Positions 41,698 to 51,511 of a DNA stretch of 64,000 bases are shown here, in pieces. A program made the translations under genes and the position numbers. This DNA comes from UBA1535 sp002323775. Its GTDB lineage: Bacteria; Bacillota; Clostridia; Tissierellales; Sedimentibacteraceae. The stretch lies in contig DAMAHZ010000007.1 of assembly GCA_031993545.1 (NCBI GenBank), positions 1 to 64,000 on the forward strand, in the 5' to 3' direction. Numbering within the stretch: the first letter of the stretch is position 1; every line of letters begins with the position of its first letter. Under the pieces are notes generated by a model. It searched no databases and had not been told where the DNA came from. It was given only the letters and a program-made list of their open reading frames with translations.

Positions 41698-42645
41698 ATG
41701 ATCGAAATTGAAAAACCTAATATTACCTTAATTGATAAAAATGATAAAAATACTTATGGCAAGATAGTTCTTGAACCATTAGAAAGAGGATATGGAACAA
41801 CTTTAGGGAATTCATTAAGAAGAATACTTCTTTCATCGTTACCTGGTGCTGCTGTGACATCAATCAATATTCAAGGTGTGTTACATGAATTTTCAACCAT
41901 ACCAGGAGTAAGAGAAGATGTTTCAGAAATAATTCTTAACATTAAAAATATCGCTGCTATAAAGCGTGTTAATGAACCCGTTCAATTATTAATTGATGCA
42001 AAGGGTCCAAAAGAGGTTACAGCTGCGGATATAATTACTGGTGTAGATGTAGAAATTGTAAATGAAGATTTGCATATTGCTACTCTTGAGGAAGGTGCAG
42101 AGCTGATTATTGAGATGGAAATGGAATCAGGACGTGGCTATGTAGTTTCTGAAAGAAACAAGAAAGAAAATCAAAGCATAGGTGTAATTCCTATTGACTC
42201 GATTTATACACCAGTGAAAAAAGTTAATTTCACAGTAGAGGACACTAGGGTTGGTAATAGAACAGACTTTGATAAGTTGACACTTGAAGTTTGGACTAAT
42301 GGTACGACTGAACCTGTTGAAGCCGTAGCATTGGGAGCTAAAATATTGAACGAGCATCTTAATCTGTTCATCGCATTGACTGAACGTGTTAATGAAGTTG
42401 AGATAATGGTTGAAAAAGAAGAAGATGTTAAAGAGAAAGTCTTAGAAATGACAATAGAGGAACTTGATTTATCGGTTAGATCATATAACTGTCTAAAGAG
42501 AGCAGGAATAAATTCTGTTGAAGAACTTACTTACAAATCTGATGAAGATATGATGAAAGTAAGAAATCTTGGTAAGAAATCTTTAGATGAAGTTCAGAAA
42601 AAACTTGAAGAATTAGGTTTATCTTTGAGAAAAAACGAAAATTAG
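41698..42645 (+). CDS. rpoA: DNA-directed RNA polymerase subunit alpha
   Basis: 315 residues. The N-terminal dimerisation domain includes ERGYGTTLGNSLRRILLSSL; the C-terminal domain that binds UP elements includes LSVRSYNCLKRAGI and RNLGKKSLDEV. Confidence 0.98.
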   Translation: MIEIEKPNITLIDKNDKNTYGKIVLEPLERGYGTTLGNSLRRILLSSLPGAAVTSINIQGVLHEFSTIPGVREDVSEIILNIKNIAAIKRVNEPVQLLIDAKGPKEVTAADIITGVDVEIVNEDLHIATLEEGAELIIEMEMESGRGYVVSERNKKENQSIGVIPIDSIYTPVKKVNFTVEDTRVGNRTDFDKLTLEVWTNGTTEPVEAVALGAKILNEHLNLFIALTERVNEVEIMVEKEEDVKEKVLEMTIEELDLSVRSYNCLKRAGINSVEELTYKSDEDMMKVRNLGKKSLDEVQKKLEELGLSLRKNEN

Positions 42646-42665
42646 ATTCATAAGGAGGGCTAAGC

Positions 42666-43007
42666 ATGGGTATGCACAGAAAGCTTGGTCGCCCAACTTA
42701 TCATAGAGTAGCCATGTTAAGAAACTTGACAGCAAGTTTGTTAACTAATGGAAAAATCGTAACTACTACAACTCGTGCAAAAGAGTTAAGAAAAGTTGCT
42801 GAAAAAATGATTACTCTTGGAAAAAGAGGCGATCTACATGCAAGACGTCAAGCATTAGCATATATATATGACAAGGATGTTGTATATAAATTATTTGAAG
42901 AAATTGCTCCTAAGTATGCCGAAAGAAACGGAGGCTATACGAGAATAATGAAAATAGGACCTCGTAGAGGCGACGCGGCAGAAATGGCGATAATTGAATT
43001 AGTTTAA
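42666..43007 (+). CDS. rplQ: 50S ribosomal protein L17
   Basis: 113 residues, short bacterial form: KLGRPTYHRVAMLRNLTASL and GGYTRIMKIGPRRGDAAEMA. Last gene of the superoperon. Confidence 0.97.
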   Translation: MGMHRKLGRPTYHRVAMLRNLTASLLTNGKIVTTTTRAKELRKVAEKMITLGKRGDLHARRQALAYIYDKDVVYKLFEEIAPKYAERNGGYTRIMKIGPRRGDAAEMAIIELV

Positions 43008-43016
43008 AATTGATGT

Positions 43017-43049
43017 GAAAAGACAGGGGTACGTTTCTCCTGTCTTTTC
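43017..43049 (+). terminator. Terminator of the S10-spc-alpha superoperon
   Basis: An 11-bp perfect stem GAAAAGACAGG/CCTGTCTTTTC with an 11-base loop. A second hairpin (43103-43115/43126-43138) lies in the leader of the next operon. Confidence 0.85.
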
Positions 43050-43181
43050 TCAAAGATTTGCTTATATTGAATTATTGTAGTTAAAAATAATTTATTAAAA
43101 TTATTATTAAGCCTTGAAATTTTTTAAGGTTTAATAATGATTTTAATGATAATATACGTATGATGAATTAGGAGGTTTTGC

Positions 43182-44003
43182 ATGGATATAATTAAAATAG
43201 AAAATGTAAAATATAAATATAATGATGCCGATAAAAATGCTTTAAACGGAATTAACTTAAATATAAGAAAAGGTGAATTTACAGCTGTTCTTGGACATAA
43301 TGGGTCGGGAAAATCAACATTAGCAAAACTCATAAACTCTTTGCTTTTGCCAACTGAGGGCAAAATTTATGTAAATGAAATGGATACCTCTGATGATAGC
43401 AAGCTTTGGGATGTTAGACAAACAGCTGGCATGGTATTTCAAAATCCGGATAATCAATTAGTTGCGACTATTGTTGAAGAAGATATAGCATTTGGACCTG
43501 AAAATCAAGGAGTAGAGCCGTCAGAGATAAGAAAAAGAGTTGATGATGCTTTAAATGCTGTAGGAATGTATGAATTTAGGAAAAGACCACCGCACCTTCT
43601 ATCAGGAGGACAAAAGCAAAGAATTGCAATTGCCGGAGTTCTTGCTTTAAATTCCGAATGTATAATTTTAGATGAGCCTACAGCTATGCTTGATCCATCT
43701 GGAAGAAAAGAAGTAATTGAAACAATTAAAAAGCTTAATAAAGAAGAAGGAAAGACAATTCTTCTGATAACACATTATATGGATGAGGCTGTTCAAGCGG
43801 ATAGAGTAATAATAATGGATAAAGGCACTGTAAAAATTGATGGAACACCAAAGGAAGTTTTCAAAAATGTTGAGAGAATTAAAAAATATGGTTTAGATGT
43901 TCCACAGGTTACAGAGCTTGCGTATGAGTTATCATTAGAAGGTATAGATATCCCAACTGATTTGATAACTAAAAAGGAATTGGTGGATGAATTATGTCGA
44001 TAA
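43182..44003 (+). CDS. ecfA1: Energy-coupling factor transporter ATPase 1
   Basis: 273 residues of ABC ATPase: Walker A GHNGSGKST, signature LLSGGQKQR, Walker B ECIILDEPTAMLDP. With ecfA2 and ecfT it forms the shared module that powers vitamin uptake by separate substrate-binding (S) proteins. It overlaps ecfA2 by 10 bp. Confidence 0.95.
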   Translation: MDIIKIENVKYKYNDADKNALNGINLNIRKGEFTAVLGHNGSGKSTLAKLINSLLLPTEGKIYVNEMDTSDDSKLWDVRQTAGMVFQNPDNQLVATIVEEDIAFGPENQGVEPSEIRKRVDDALNAVGMYEFRKRPPHLLSGGQKQRIAIAGVLALNSECIILDEPTAMLDPSGRKEVIETIKKLNKEEGKTILLITHYMDEAVQADRVIIMDKGTVKIDGTPKEVFKNVERIKKYGLDVPQVTELAYELSLEGIDIPTDLITKKELVDELCR

Positions 44004-44857
44004 AAACAGAAAATATAATATACGTTTATGGTGAGGGAACACCTTTCAAAACTATTGCTTTAAATGATGTCAGCATAGACATTGAAAAGGGCGATTTTGT
44101 TGGAATAATAGGTCATACTGGCTCAGGTAAATCTACTCTTATTCAGCTTTTAAATGGCTTAGAGCTACCTGCTTCCGGAAAGGTAATAGTAGATGATAAG
44201 CATGTTGGCTCTGATAAGTCAGAGCTTAGAAAAATAAGACAAAGTGTCGGACTTGTATTTCAATATCCTGAGTATCAATTGTTTGAGGAAACAGTTGAAA
44301 AAGATGTAGCCTTTGGACCATTGAATTTGGGATTGCCTGAATCGGAAATAAATATAAGAGTAAAAGAGTCATTGCAAGCAGTTGGATTTGATTATAATGA
44401 TATTAAGGATAAATCTCCATTTGATTTAAGCGGAGGACAAAAAAGAAGAGTTGCTATAGCAGGAGTTCTTGCTATGAAGACTGATTATCTAATTCTTGAT
44501 GAGCCTACAGCAGGACTTGACCCAGCAGGAAGAAATGAAATTTTTGAGCAGATAAAAAGATTGCACAAAGCTAATAATCAGACGGTAATATTGGTTTCTC
44601 ATAGCATGGAAGATATTGCTAAATTAGTAGAAAAAGTTATAGTATTATATAAGGGAAAAGTACATATGCAGGGTTCACCTAAAGAGATTTATAGAAATGC
44701 ACAGGAGCTTGTAAAAATCGGTTTAGGAGTACCTCAAATAGTTGAAGTTGTTATGGAGCTAAGGAAAAATGGCTTTAATATAAAAGATGATATTATAACT
44801 GTTGAAGAAGCTAAAAATGAAATCATCAAGGAACTAAGGAGAAGAAGAAATGTTTAA
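43994..44857 (+). CDS. ecfA2: Energy-coupling factor transporter ATPase 2
   Basis: 287 residues: Walker A GHTGSGKST, signature DLSGGQKRR, Walker B YLILDEPTAGLDP. Overlaps both ecfA1 and ecfT, so the three are coupled in translation. Confidence 0.95.
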   Translation: MSIKTENIIYVYGEGTPFKTIALNDVSIDIEKGDFVGIIGHTGSGKSTLIQLLNGLELPASGKVIVDDKHVGSDKSELRKIRQSVGLVFQYPEYQLFEETVEKDVAFGPLNLGLPESEINIRVKESLQAVGFDYNDIKDKSPFDLSGGQKRRVAIAGVLAMKTDYLILDEPTAGLDPAGRNEIFEQIKRLHKANNQTVILVSHSMEDIAKLVEKVIVLYKGKVHMQGSPKEIYRNAQELVKIGLGVPQIVEVVMELRKNGFNIKDDIITVEEAKNEIIKELRRRRNV

Positions 44858-45647
44858 AAATCTTACTATCGGTCAGCATTACCCAATCGAATCCTTGGTG
44901 CATGAGCTTGATCCAAGACTTAAAATTTTAATAACATTTGCATACATAGTATCACTGTTTATTATACAAAGCTTTCCTGTGTACATTTTAGTTTTGTTAT
45001 TTTTGGCTTTAACTATAAGCTTCTCAAAGGTACCTATAAAATTTGTTTTAAAAGGACTTAAACCTATATTTGTAATAATATTAATTACATTTTTTATAAA
45101 TTTATTTATGACACCTGGCGAGCAAATTTTCAAATTATTTTTCTTGAAAGTGACAAAAGAAGGTGTTTATCAAGCAGGTTTTATGGCTTTAAGATTAGTT
45201 TTACTAATAATGGGTACATCTATTTTGACGCTTACTACTTCTCCAATACTTTTGACAGATGGTATAGAACGCCTATTAAGTCCGTTTAAAAGAATTGGCT
45301 TACCGGCACATGAGTTAGCTATGATGATGACAATTGCTCTAAGATTTATACCGACACTTATGGAAGAAACAGAAAAAATTATGAAAGCACAGAAGGCAAG
45401 AGGTGCAGATTTTGAAAGTGGAAATATTATAAATAGGGCTAAAAATTTAGTTCCTCTTTTAGTTCCGTTGTTTATAAGTGCTTTTAGACGAGCTGATGAG
45501 CTTGCTATGGCTATGGAATCAAGATGCTATAGAGGCGGCGAAAACAGAACTAGAATGAGACAGTTAGTTTTTAGAAGAAATGATTATATTGCACTTATAG
45601 TTTTTTTAGTTTATTTTGCAGCTATTATTGTTAGTAGATTTATTTAA
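44850..45647 (+). CDS. ecfT: Energy-coupling factor transporter transmembrane protein EcfT
   Basis: 265 residues with four to six membrane helices and the two ATPase-coupling Ala-Arg-Gly-type motifs (AQKARGADF and ESRCYRGG). No S component is adjacent; a QueT-type one lies 8.7 kb away at 54310, so this is a group II shared module. Confidence 0.95.
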   Translation: MFKNLTIGQHYPIESLVHELDPRLKILITFAYIVSLFIIQSFPVYILVLLFLALTISFSKVPIKFVLKGLKPIFVIILITFFINLFMTPGEQIFKLFFLKVTKEGVYQAGFMALRLVLLIMGTSILTLTTSPILLTDGIERLLSPFKRIGLPAHELAMMMTIALRFIPTLMEETEKIMKAQKARGADFESGNIINRAKNLVPLLVPLFISAFRRADELAMAMESRCYRGGENRTRMRQLVFRRNDYIALIVFLVYFAAIIVSRFI

Positions 45648-45696
45648 TAAGAGCGAAACTCGTTTTGTTATTTATAAAATTATAAAGGTAAAAGAA

Positions 45697-46434
45697 ATGA
45701 TGAAAAACATTAAACTTACTATTTCATATGATGGAACAAATTATCATGGATGGCAAAAGCAAAATGGTGTTTTAACTATTCAATCAGCTATTGAGGATGC
45801 AATATATAAGCTTACTGGAGAAAATGTGGATTTGATAGCTTCCGGTCGCACTGACAGCAATGTTCATGCTATTGGGCAGATTGCTAATTTTAAAACTGAC
45901 AGCAAAATATTTCCCGAGAAATTTTTTGCTGCATTAAACTCTGTATTAAATGAGGACATCAGAATTATAAAATCAGAAGAAGTTGATTTTGATTTTAATT
46001 CAAGGTTTGATGCTAAAAAAAAGACATACCTTTATCAAATTTATAATACTAGAATATCAGACCCTTTTTATAGAATGTTTTCATGGCACATACCATATAC
46101 ACTTAATCTTTCACTTATGGATGAGGCATTAAAAATGCTTGAGGGTGAATATGATTTTAGGGCGTTTATGTCCTCAAATTCAAGTGTTAAATCAACTATA
46201 AGGACAATTTATAGTACAAGTATAAAAAAAGAAAATGATATAATAAAAATAGAGATTACAGGCAATGGATTTTTATACAATATGGTAAGAATAATTGTAG
46301 GTACTATTGTTGAAATAGGTAATGACAAAAGGGATATAGCTTGTATAAAAGAAGCAATAGAGCTTGGACAAAGGAACTCACTTGGTAGAACTGCTCAGCC
46401 TCAGGGCTTGTTTCTTAAAGAGGTAAAGTACTAG
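45697..46434 (+). CDS. truA: tRNA pseudouridine(38-40) synthase TruA
   Basis: 245 residues. The catalytic Asp is in ASGRTDSNVHAIGQ; FMSSNS and FLYNMVRIIVGT are further signatures. Start at ATG 45697 (or 45700) after AAAGG; the frame is open upstream into ecfT but without support. The ecf-truA link is common in Firmicutes, where rplM-rpsI usually follow; here flagellar genes intervene. Confidence 0.95.
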   Translation: MMKNIKLTISYDGTNYHGWQKQNGVLTIQSAIEDAIYKLTGENVDLIASGRTDSNVHAIGQIANFKTDSKIFPEKFFAALNSVLNEDIRIIKSEEVDFDFNSRFDAKKKTYLYQIYNTRISDPFYRMFSWHIPYTLNLSLMDEALKMLEGEYDFRAFMSSNSSVKSTIRTIYSTSIKKENDIIKIEITGNGFLYNMVRIIVGTIVEIGNDKRDIACIKEAIELGQRNSLGRTAQPQGLFLKEVKY

Positions 46435-46466
46435 ATTTGCTAAATAGTATAAAATTAAATTTTTTA

Positions 46467-46495
46467 TTGCAAATTTTTACAAATTAGACTATAAT
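46467..46495 (+). promoter_or_regulatory. Sigma-A promoter of the CheW-CZB gene
   Basis: TTGCAA (46467-46472), a 17-bp spacer, TATAAT (46490-46495), 52 bp before the ATG. Confidence 0.75.
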
Positions 46496-46546
46496 TTTAT
46501 ATATAAAAGTTTTAAGAGCGATAATAAAAAGAAAGGGATTTTTGTT

Positions 46547-47602
46547 ATGTTTGATAATGTTTTAAATGATGAATTTGAAAATGACTTTGAGGCTATTGAG
46601 CTTCCTTGGATTATATTTAAAGTTAGCAAAAATACATATGCAGTAAATAGTACCAATGTTTTATCTATTACCAATCTTGAGGACGAGCTGATTGGTGTGC
46701 CAAATATTCAAAGTTATATTAGAGGGCTTGTAAATTTTAGAGGTAACATGATTCCTCTTATAGACCTTAAGAAAATATTTAAAGAGGAATCTTTAGAAAA
46801 AATAGTGGCTGAATATTCTGCCATGATTACTGCTAGAAAGCATGACCATATAAATTGGACAAACGAATTAGACAGATGTGTGAAAAGTGGAGAGCAATTT
46901 GGACTTGCCGTTGATCCTCATGAATGTGCATTTGGTAAATGGTATTATAACTATAAGCCTGAAAACAATGTTATAGCTCATCATATTAAAAAAGTTGAAG
47001 AACCTCACAGATTGCTGCATCTTGCAGCCGCAGAATATAACAACTGCAATAAGGATCATGAGAATTGTAACAGAGAAGAATGCTTGAAGGATGTTTTAGA
47101 GAGAGTTAAGGAAGAATATATGCCGGAAATTATTCGTATACTTGATGGCTCTATAAATGTTCTGAAAAATAATCTCAAGGAACTTCTGATTGTTGTAGAG
47201 TATAATAATTTTAAAGCCGGACTAATTGTAGACAGTGTTTTATCAATCGAGGCGATTCCAAGTATGTATGGGCAAGGCGATATGAATAATGAATATTATA
47301 ACACTAAGCTTATTTCTAGTATAGGTAAAACAGAAAAGACGCAAACTACAGTTCTAATGTTGGATATTGATGGTATATTGTCGAAAATCGAAGATATCGA
47401 TATGGAAAAAATAGAACTTCCTAAAGAGATGCTAACTTTAAAAAAATCAGAGCCTGTAGAAAAAATTGATATTCATGAGGAAATAGAAATTCATGAACAT
47501 GAAGAAGCTCAAGATGAAATAGAATGTCACGAATTGTCAGAGCCTGTGATAGAGGAGCTTTTAAATGAGGTTGAGCTTCCTGTCGAAGAACCTGCGGAAT
47601 AA
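46547..47602 (+). CDS. CheW-like protein with a nested CZB zinc-binding domain
   Basis: 351 residues. Residues about 20-85 are the first half of a CheW fold (WIIFKVSKNTYAVN; IRGLVNFRGNMIPLIDLKK). It is then interrupted by about 110 residues that match the chemoreceptor zinc-binding (CZB) domain: His101-x2-Trp104, Cys127 in HECAFGKWYY, His145/His146, and His154/His158. The second CheW half resumes near 207 (LLIVVEYNNFKAGLIVDSVLSI). The C-terminal 60 residues are Glu/His-rich and probably flexible. CheW couples chemoreceptors to CheA; the CZB insert suggests zinc or redox modulation of that coupling. It has its own promoter and terminator. Confidence 0.85.
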   Translation: MFDNVLNDEFENDFEAIELPWIIFKVSKNTYAVNSTNVLSITNLEDELIGVPNIQSYIRGLVNFRGNMIPLIDLKKIFKEESLEKIVAEYSAMITARKHDHINWTNELDRCVKSGEQFGLAVDPHECAFGKWYYNYKPENNVIAHHIKKVEEPHRLLHLAAAEYNNCNKDHENCNREECLKDVLERVKEEYMPEIIRILDGSINVLKNNLKELLIVVEYNNFKAGLIVDSVLSIEAIPSMYGQGDMNNEYYNTKLISSIGKTEKTQTTVLMLDIDGILSKIEDIDMEKIELPKEMLTLKKSEPVEKIDIHEEIEIHEHEEAQDEIECHELSEPVIEELLNEVELPVEEPAE

Positions 47603-47635
47603 ATATTGTATTACAAAAAAATAATAAATAAATTT

Positions 47636-47673
47636 AAAAAGGAAAGTTTCTTAAAAAAGAAGCTTTTCTTTTT
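47636..47673 (+). terminator. Terminator after the CheW-CZB gene
   Basis: A 15-bp stem with two wobble pairs (47636-47650/47659-47673) ending in a T-run. Confidence 0.8.
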
Positions 47674-47682
47674 AAATTTTAC

Positions 47683-47709
47683 TAAACTTTATCTGAAAAA
47701 TGACGATAT
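47683..47709 (+). promoter_or_regulatory. Sigma-D (sigma-28) type promoter of the flgM operon
   Basis: TAAA (47683-47686), exactly 15 bp, then GACGATAT (47702-47709), against the flagellar consensus TAAA-N15-GCCGATAA. It is about 100 bp before flgM, whose product is the antagonist of this sigma factor, so the assignment fits. Confidence 0.7.
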
Positions 47710-47806
47710 ACTTATTGAGAGTAATTAAACCTAATCGATAATGATTTTAAATAATATAATGAAATTTAAGTATTAGAAACAATGTATGAAAGGAATGGAA
47801 AATATT

Positions 47807-48100
47807 ATGAAAATAACAAATGTCAATAATTTCATGAGTTATAATAGCAATGTATCTAAGATAAAGAAAAAAGATATCGGGGTACCAAAGAAATATGATG
47901 TAATCCAAATAAACAAAAATAATTTTATTAGTAATGAAAATAACAATTCTTTAAATATTGATCAATTAAAAAATAAAATAGTTGATGAGATTAAAAGTGA
48001 AAGTCAATCTGGCAAGTTAGAATTTTTAAGACAACAAATAATTGATAAAAAATATGTTGTAGATTCGGAAGAACTTGCAAAAATTATGTTAGACTTATAA
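47807..48100 (+). CDS. flgM: FlgM-like anti-sigma-28 factor
   Basis: 97 residues. The C-terminal half (IDQLKNKIVDEIKSESQSGK, then DSEELAKIMLDL) is the helical sigma-binding region of FlgM, and the N-terminus is polar and probably disordered. Two earlier in-frame ATGs abut the AAAGGA site; ATG 47807 is preferred. By family it holds sigma-D inactive until the hook is finished. Confidence 0.8.
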   Translation: MKITNVNNFMSYNSNVSKIKKKDIGVPKKYDVIQINKNNFISNENNNSLNIDQLKNKIVDEIKSESQSGKLEFLRQQIIDKKYVVDSEELAKIMLDL

Positions 48101-48116
48101 TTGAATGGTGGAAAAT

Positions 48117-48599
48117 ATGAGTAAATTAGATAATTTATATGATGTTCTTAAAGAACAGCTTGATTTATACAAAGAATTTTTAGATGTCGAGCAAGAAAAA
48201 TACAATATTATATTAGCGGATGATATTAAAAGACTTGATGAGATTGTAACCGAAGAACAAGTATTTTTCTTAAAATCAAGAGGACTTGATCAAAAAAGAG
48301 AGCGATTACTAAAAGAGCTTGAATTTGGAGGAAAGACCTTAAAAGAGGTCATAGAGCTTGTTGATGAATCTAACAAAGATAGATTTAGGAAAATGCACAA
48401 TGAAATATTTAACGTTCTTCAAAATTTCAAGGAAAAAAATAATCAGTGTCAAGATTTAGTTCAGATAAGACTTTATAGAGCACAGACTATGATTAACAAG
48501 CTTGATGAAAGCGCAGTTAATAGAAATCTTTATTTTAAAGATAAAAATACAGATGAGATTGATGTAAACAAGATGAAGTTTATGTCAAAGAAAATATAG
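48117..48599 (+). CDS. flgN: FlgN-family flagellar chaperone
   Basis: 160 residues, almost all helical (LYDVLKEQLDLYKEFLDVEQ), matching FlgN, the export chaperone for FlgK and FlgL, which follow. GGTGG lies before ATG 48117. Sixteen bp separate it from flgM. Confidence 0.85.
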   Translation: MSKLDNLYDVLKEQLDLYKEFLDVEQEKYNIILADDIKRLDEIVTEEQVFFLKSRGLDQKRERLLKELEFGGKTLKEVIELVDESNKDRFRKMHNEIFNVLQNFKEKNNQCQDLVQIRLYRAQTMINKLDESAVNRNLYFKDKNTDEIDVNKMKFMSKKI

Positions 48600-48667
48600 A
48601 TTTTAAACGTATAAAAAACTTTGAGAAATTAAAATACAGATAATACAGATTAAAAGGAGAAAAAGTC

Positions 48668-50299
48668 ATGTTAAGACCAACATTTGCAGGATTTCAGGTT
48701 GCAAAACTAGGATTAAGTGTGAGCCAAAAGCTCTTAGATGTTACAGGACAAAATATTACTAATATAAATACAGATGGTTATACAAGACAAAGAGTTGATT
48801 TATATTCTATAGCTCATAGCAGCGGTTTCGATAAATTTGCGATGTACGGAGGTCAAATAGGACGAGGAGTTGGAGACTTAGGACCATCACAAATAAGAGA
48901 TCCGTTTTTAGATATTAGATATAGAAATGAAGCAGCTAAAGTAGGTAGAGAAGATGTTATCGGAAGTGCTGTTGCAGATTTAGAGGAAATATTTGGAGAA
49001 ATAAGCAAAAAAGGATTAGATTCTCAATTTTCGAATATGATTTCACAGTTGCAGGCATTAACTGCAACTCCATCAGACCCTGTTATTGAAGGAGTAGTTA
49101 AAACAGCCGCTTCAATGATTACACAGCTTTTTAATCATTATTCAAAACAATTGCAAACAGTAAGAGAACAACAGACAACTTATTTGCAGGATTCAGTTGA
49201 TGTGACCAATAAATTAATGTCTCAAATTTCTGAGTTAAATAAGCAAATTAGAGATCAAAACATTCATGGCGATAAAGCTCTTGAGTTGAATGATAGAAGA
49301 AACTCTTTGATAGATGAGTTATCAACATATATGAACATAGAAGTTATAAGAAAAATGGAGCCTATAGGAAGTGACAGAGAGGTTGAGGTACTGTCGATAG
49401 TTTCTAAGGATTTAGTTGATAGTGGTGGCAATCCCCTAGCTTTAGTAAATGGAAAAGAATTTTCAGAGCTTGAGCTAAAAGTACCAACTGCTCCAAATAA
49501 GGATGTTCAAATTATACTTAAAAAATCATTGGACTCTACATTAGATGGCTCAGATATTACAGGCGAGCTTGAAAGAGGGCAAATGTCAGGATATGTTGCA
49601 TTTTTAAACAACAAAGGTGAATTTGTCGATGATACTAATTTCACTACAAAGGATAGAGGAATTCAGTATTATGAGGGTATGCTAGATAAGCTTGCTAACA
49701 AATTTGCTACGATGTTTAATACAGCTAATAGAAAAGCAAATTATGATGCTGCCGGAAATTTAACAGGATATACAGACAAAGACTTATTCGCAGCAGAGGG
49801 TGGAGGAGAGATAACAGCAGGCAATATTAAAATCCACGATGCTTGGAGAGATAACACTAAATCATATATAACTAATACAAATAAGCCACCTGTGTATGAT
49901 GATGCTGGAAACCCTGTTGATACATCAGCAGCAAATGACAATATATTTAATTTAATAAGCAAATTTAATGAAAAAGTAAAATTCGTACATGAATTCGGTG
50001 GTACTCCACCGACGAGTGAGAATTTCTTATTTGAAGGTACATTGCAAGAAATGTTCTCGTATACATCATCGACAGTAGATTTACAGATATCAAATACTAA
50101 GTCGTTGTATGACGGATATGGACAGACTCTCTTGGCAATAGATACAAGCAGACAGTCTATATCTGGTGTTTCGCTTGATGAAGAAGGAATAAACCTATTG
50201 ACATATAATAAGTCTTACGCAGCAGCTGCAAGACTTATGACAACCCTAGATGAAGCGATAGAATTACTTATAAGCAGAACTGGCAAAGTAGGATTATAA
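48668..50299 (+). CDS. flgK: Flagellar hook-associated protein FlgK (HAP1)
   Basis: 543 residues. The N-terminal rod motif (LGLSVSQKLLDVTGQNITN) and C-terminal segment (LDEEGINLLTYNKSYAAAAR) are those of HAP1, with a variable middle. Forms the hook-filament junction. Confidence 0.95.
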   Translation: MLRPTFAGFQVAKLGLSVSQKLLDVTGQNITNINTDGYTRQRVDLYSIAHSSGFDKFAMYGGQIGRGVGDLGPSQIRDPFLDIRYRNEAAKVGREDVIGSAVADLEEIFGEISKKGLDSQFSNMISQLQALTATPSDPVIEGVVKTAASMITQLFNHYSKQLQTVREQQTTYLQDSVDVTNKLMSQISELNKQIRDQNIHGDKALELNDRRNSLIDELSTYMNIEVIRKMEPIGSDREVEVLSIVSKDLVDSGGNPLALVNGKEFSELELKVPTAPNKDVQIILKKSLDSTLDGSDITGELERGQMSGYVAFLNNKGEFVDDTNFTTKDRGIQYYEGMLDKLANKFATMFNTANRKANYDAAGNLTGYTDKDLFAAEGGGEITAGNIKIHDAWRDNTKSYITNTNKPPVYDDAGNPVDTSAANDNIFNLISKFNEKVKFVHEFGGTPPTSENFLFEGTLQEMFSYTSSTVDLQISNTKSLYDGYGQTLLAIDTSRQSISGVSLDEEGINLLTYNKSYAAAARLMTTLDEAIELLISRTGKVGL

Positions 50300-50311
50300 T
50301 AGGAGGGAATT

Positions 50312-51397
50312 ATGAGAGTAACCAATAAAATGCTGACAAGCAGATATACAAGAGATTTGAATAAATCATTATCAAATCTTAATACACAATCTCAGAAAGT
50401 TGATACAGGAAGAAAATTTTTCAAGGGTTCTGAAGATCCAATCGGAGCTGTAAAAGCGTATAGATTGAGGAGAGAGTATCTCAAAAATGAAGATTATCTT
50501 ACAAACATACAAGAGGCAGACTCTATCTTTACATCTGCTGAAAGCAACCTTATGGGAATAAATAAGAATTTGAATGCAGTTTATCTTTCTTATCTAAAAG
50601 GTATAAATGGAGATAAGGGTATAGAAGAAAGACAAATTATCTCTGAGGAATTGAGAAAGGTTCAAGAATCTATGATTACAACATTAAATTCTACATTTAA
50701 TGATAAGTATTTGTTTAGTGGTGCTAGCATGGAACAGCCTCCATTTACAGTGAAAGCAGATGCTACAATAGATCCGTTAAATCCAGATAAGACATATTTA
50801 TACTATAAAGGAGTTAACGTAAGTATTGCTGATGAAAGTGCAGCTTTAGGTACACCTCAAAGGACGGCATATGATAAATTGACAGAGCTTTCAAAAGAAA
50901 ATATGTTTATAGATATAGGTCTTAGCTTGCAGGTTGATAGTAGTGGCAAGGTAGATCAAAACAGTGTGTTTGATTTAGCTATACCAGGAATTAATTTCAT
51001 GCGTTTCGGAAAATCTACAATAGATGGACAGACTGTGCCTAATAATATCTATGACCTGATAACTAATATCAGAGAAGAATTGGATAAGGATGGCTCTCTA
51101 CCCGGCGGTGATTTTTCTTATGATAAGATAATACCTATGATTAAAAACTTTGAAATCCAAAAGAATGATACCTTAAAAGAAATTACTCATATGGGAGCTA
51201 AGTCTAATTATCTGGATTTCATAAAAACAAGAACAGAGGATAACAATATAAATTTGAGTGAAAAAATCAATAATACTGAATTTGTAGACCCAGCAGAGGC
51301 TATTATGGATTGGAAGATGATGCAATATTCATACACAGCATCCTTGCAGATGGGAACAAAGCTGATACAGCCAAGCTTTATTGATTTTATGTCATAA
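50312..51397 (+). CDS. flgL: Flagellar hook-associated protein FlgL (HAP3)
   Basis: 361 residues of the flagellin-like family: RVTNKMLTSRYTRDLNKSLS at the start, and KKFFKGSEDPIGAVKA-like and QYSYTASLQMGTKLIQPSF-like helices at the two ends. Joins HAP1 to the filament. Confidence 0.93.
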   Translation: MRVTNKMLTSRYTRDLNKSLSNLNTQSQKVDTGRKFFKGSEDPIGAVKAYRLRREYLKNEDYLTNIQEADSIFTSAESNLMGINKNLNAVYLSYLKGINGDKGIEERQIISEELRKVQESMITTLNSTFNDKYLFSGASMEQPPFTVKADATIDPLNPDKTYLYYKGVNVSIADESAALGTPQRTAYDKLTELSKENMFIDIGLSLQVDSSGKVDQNSVFDLAIPGINFMRFGKSTIDGQTVPNNIYDLITNIREELDKDGSLPGGDFSYDKIIPMIKNFEIQKNDTLKEITHMGAKSNYLDFIKTRTEDNNINLSEKINNTEFVDPAEAIMDWKMMQYSYTASLQMGTKLIQPSFIDFMS

Positions 51398-51511
51398 TAG
51401 AGCAAGTTAATATTTAGCTTGTAAAATAATTTAAAAATTACGTTGTGTAGATTTATATGAATAAAGTTATAAAATATAAATTGAACTAAAAGAATATATG
51501 AGGAGAAATAT

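Noticed and set aside
46504..46524. Second sigma-D promoter before the CheW-CZB gene (TAAA ... GCGATAA)
   Set aside because: Spacing is 9-10 bp instead of 15, and a good sigma-A promoter lies just upstream.
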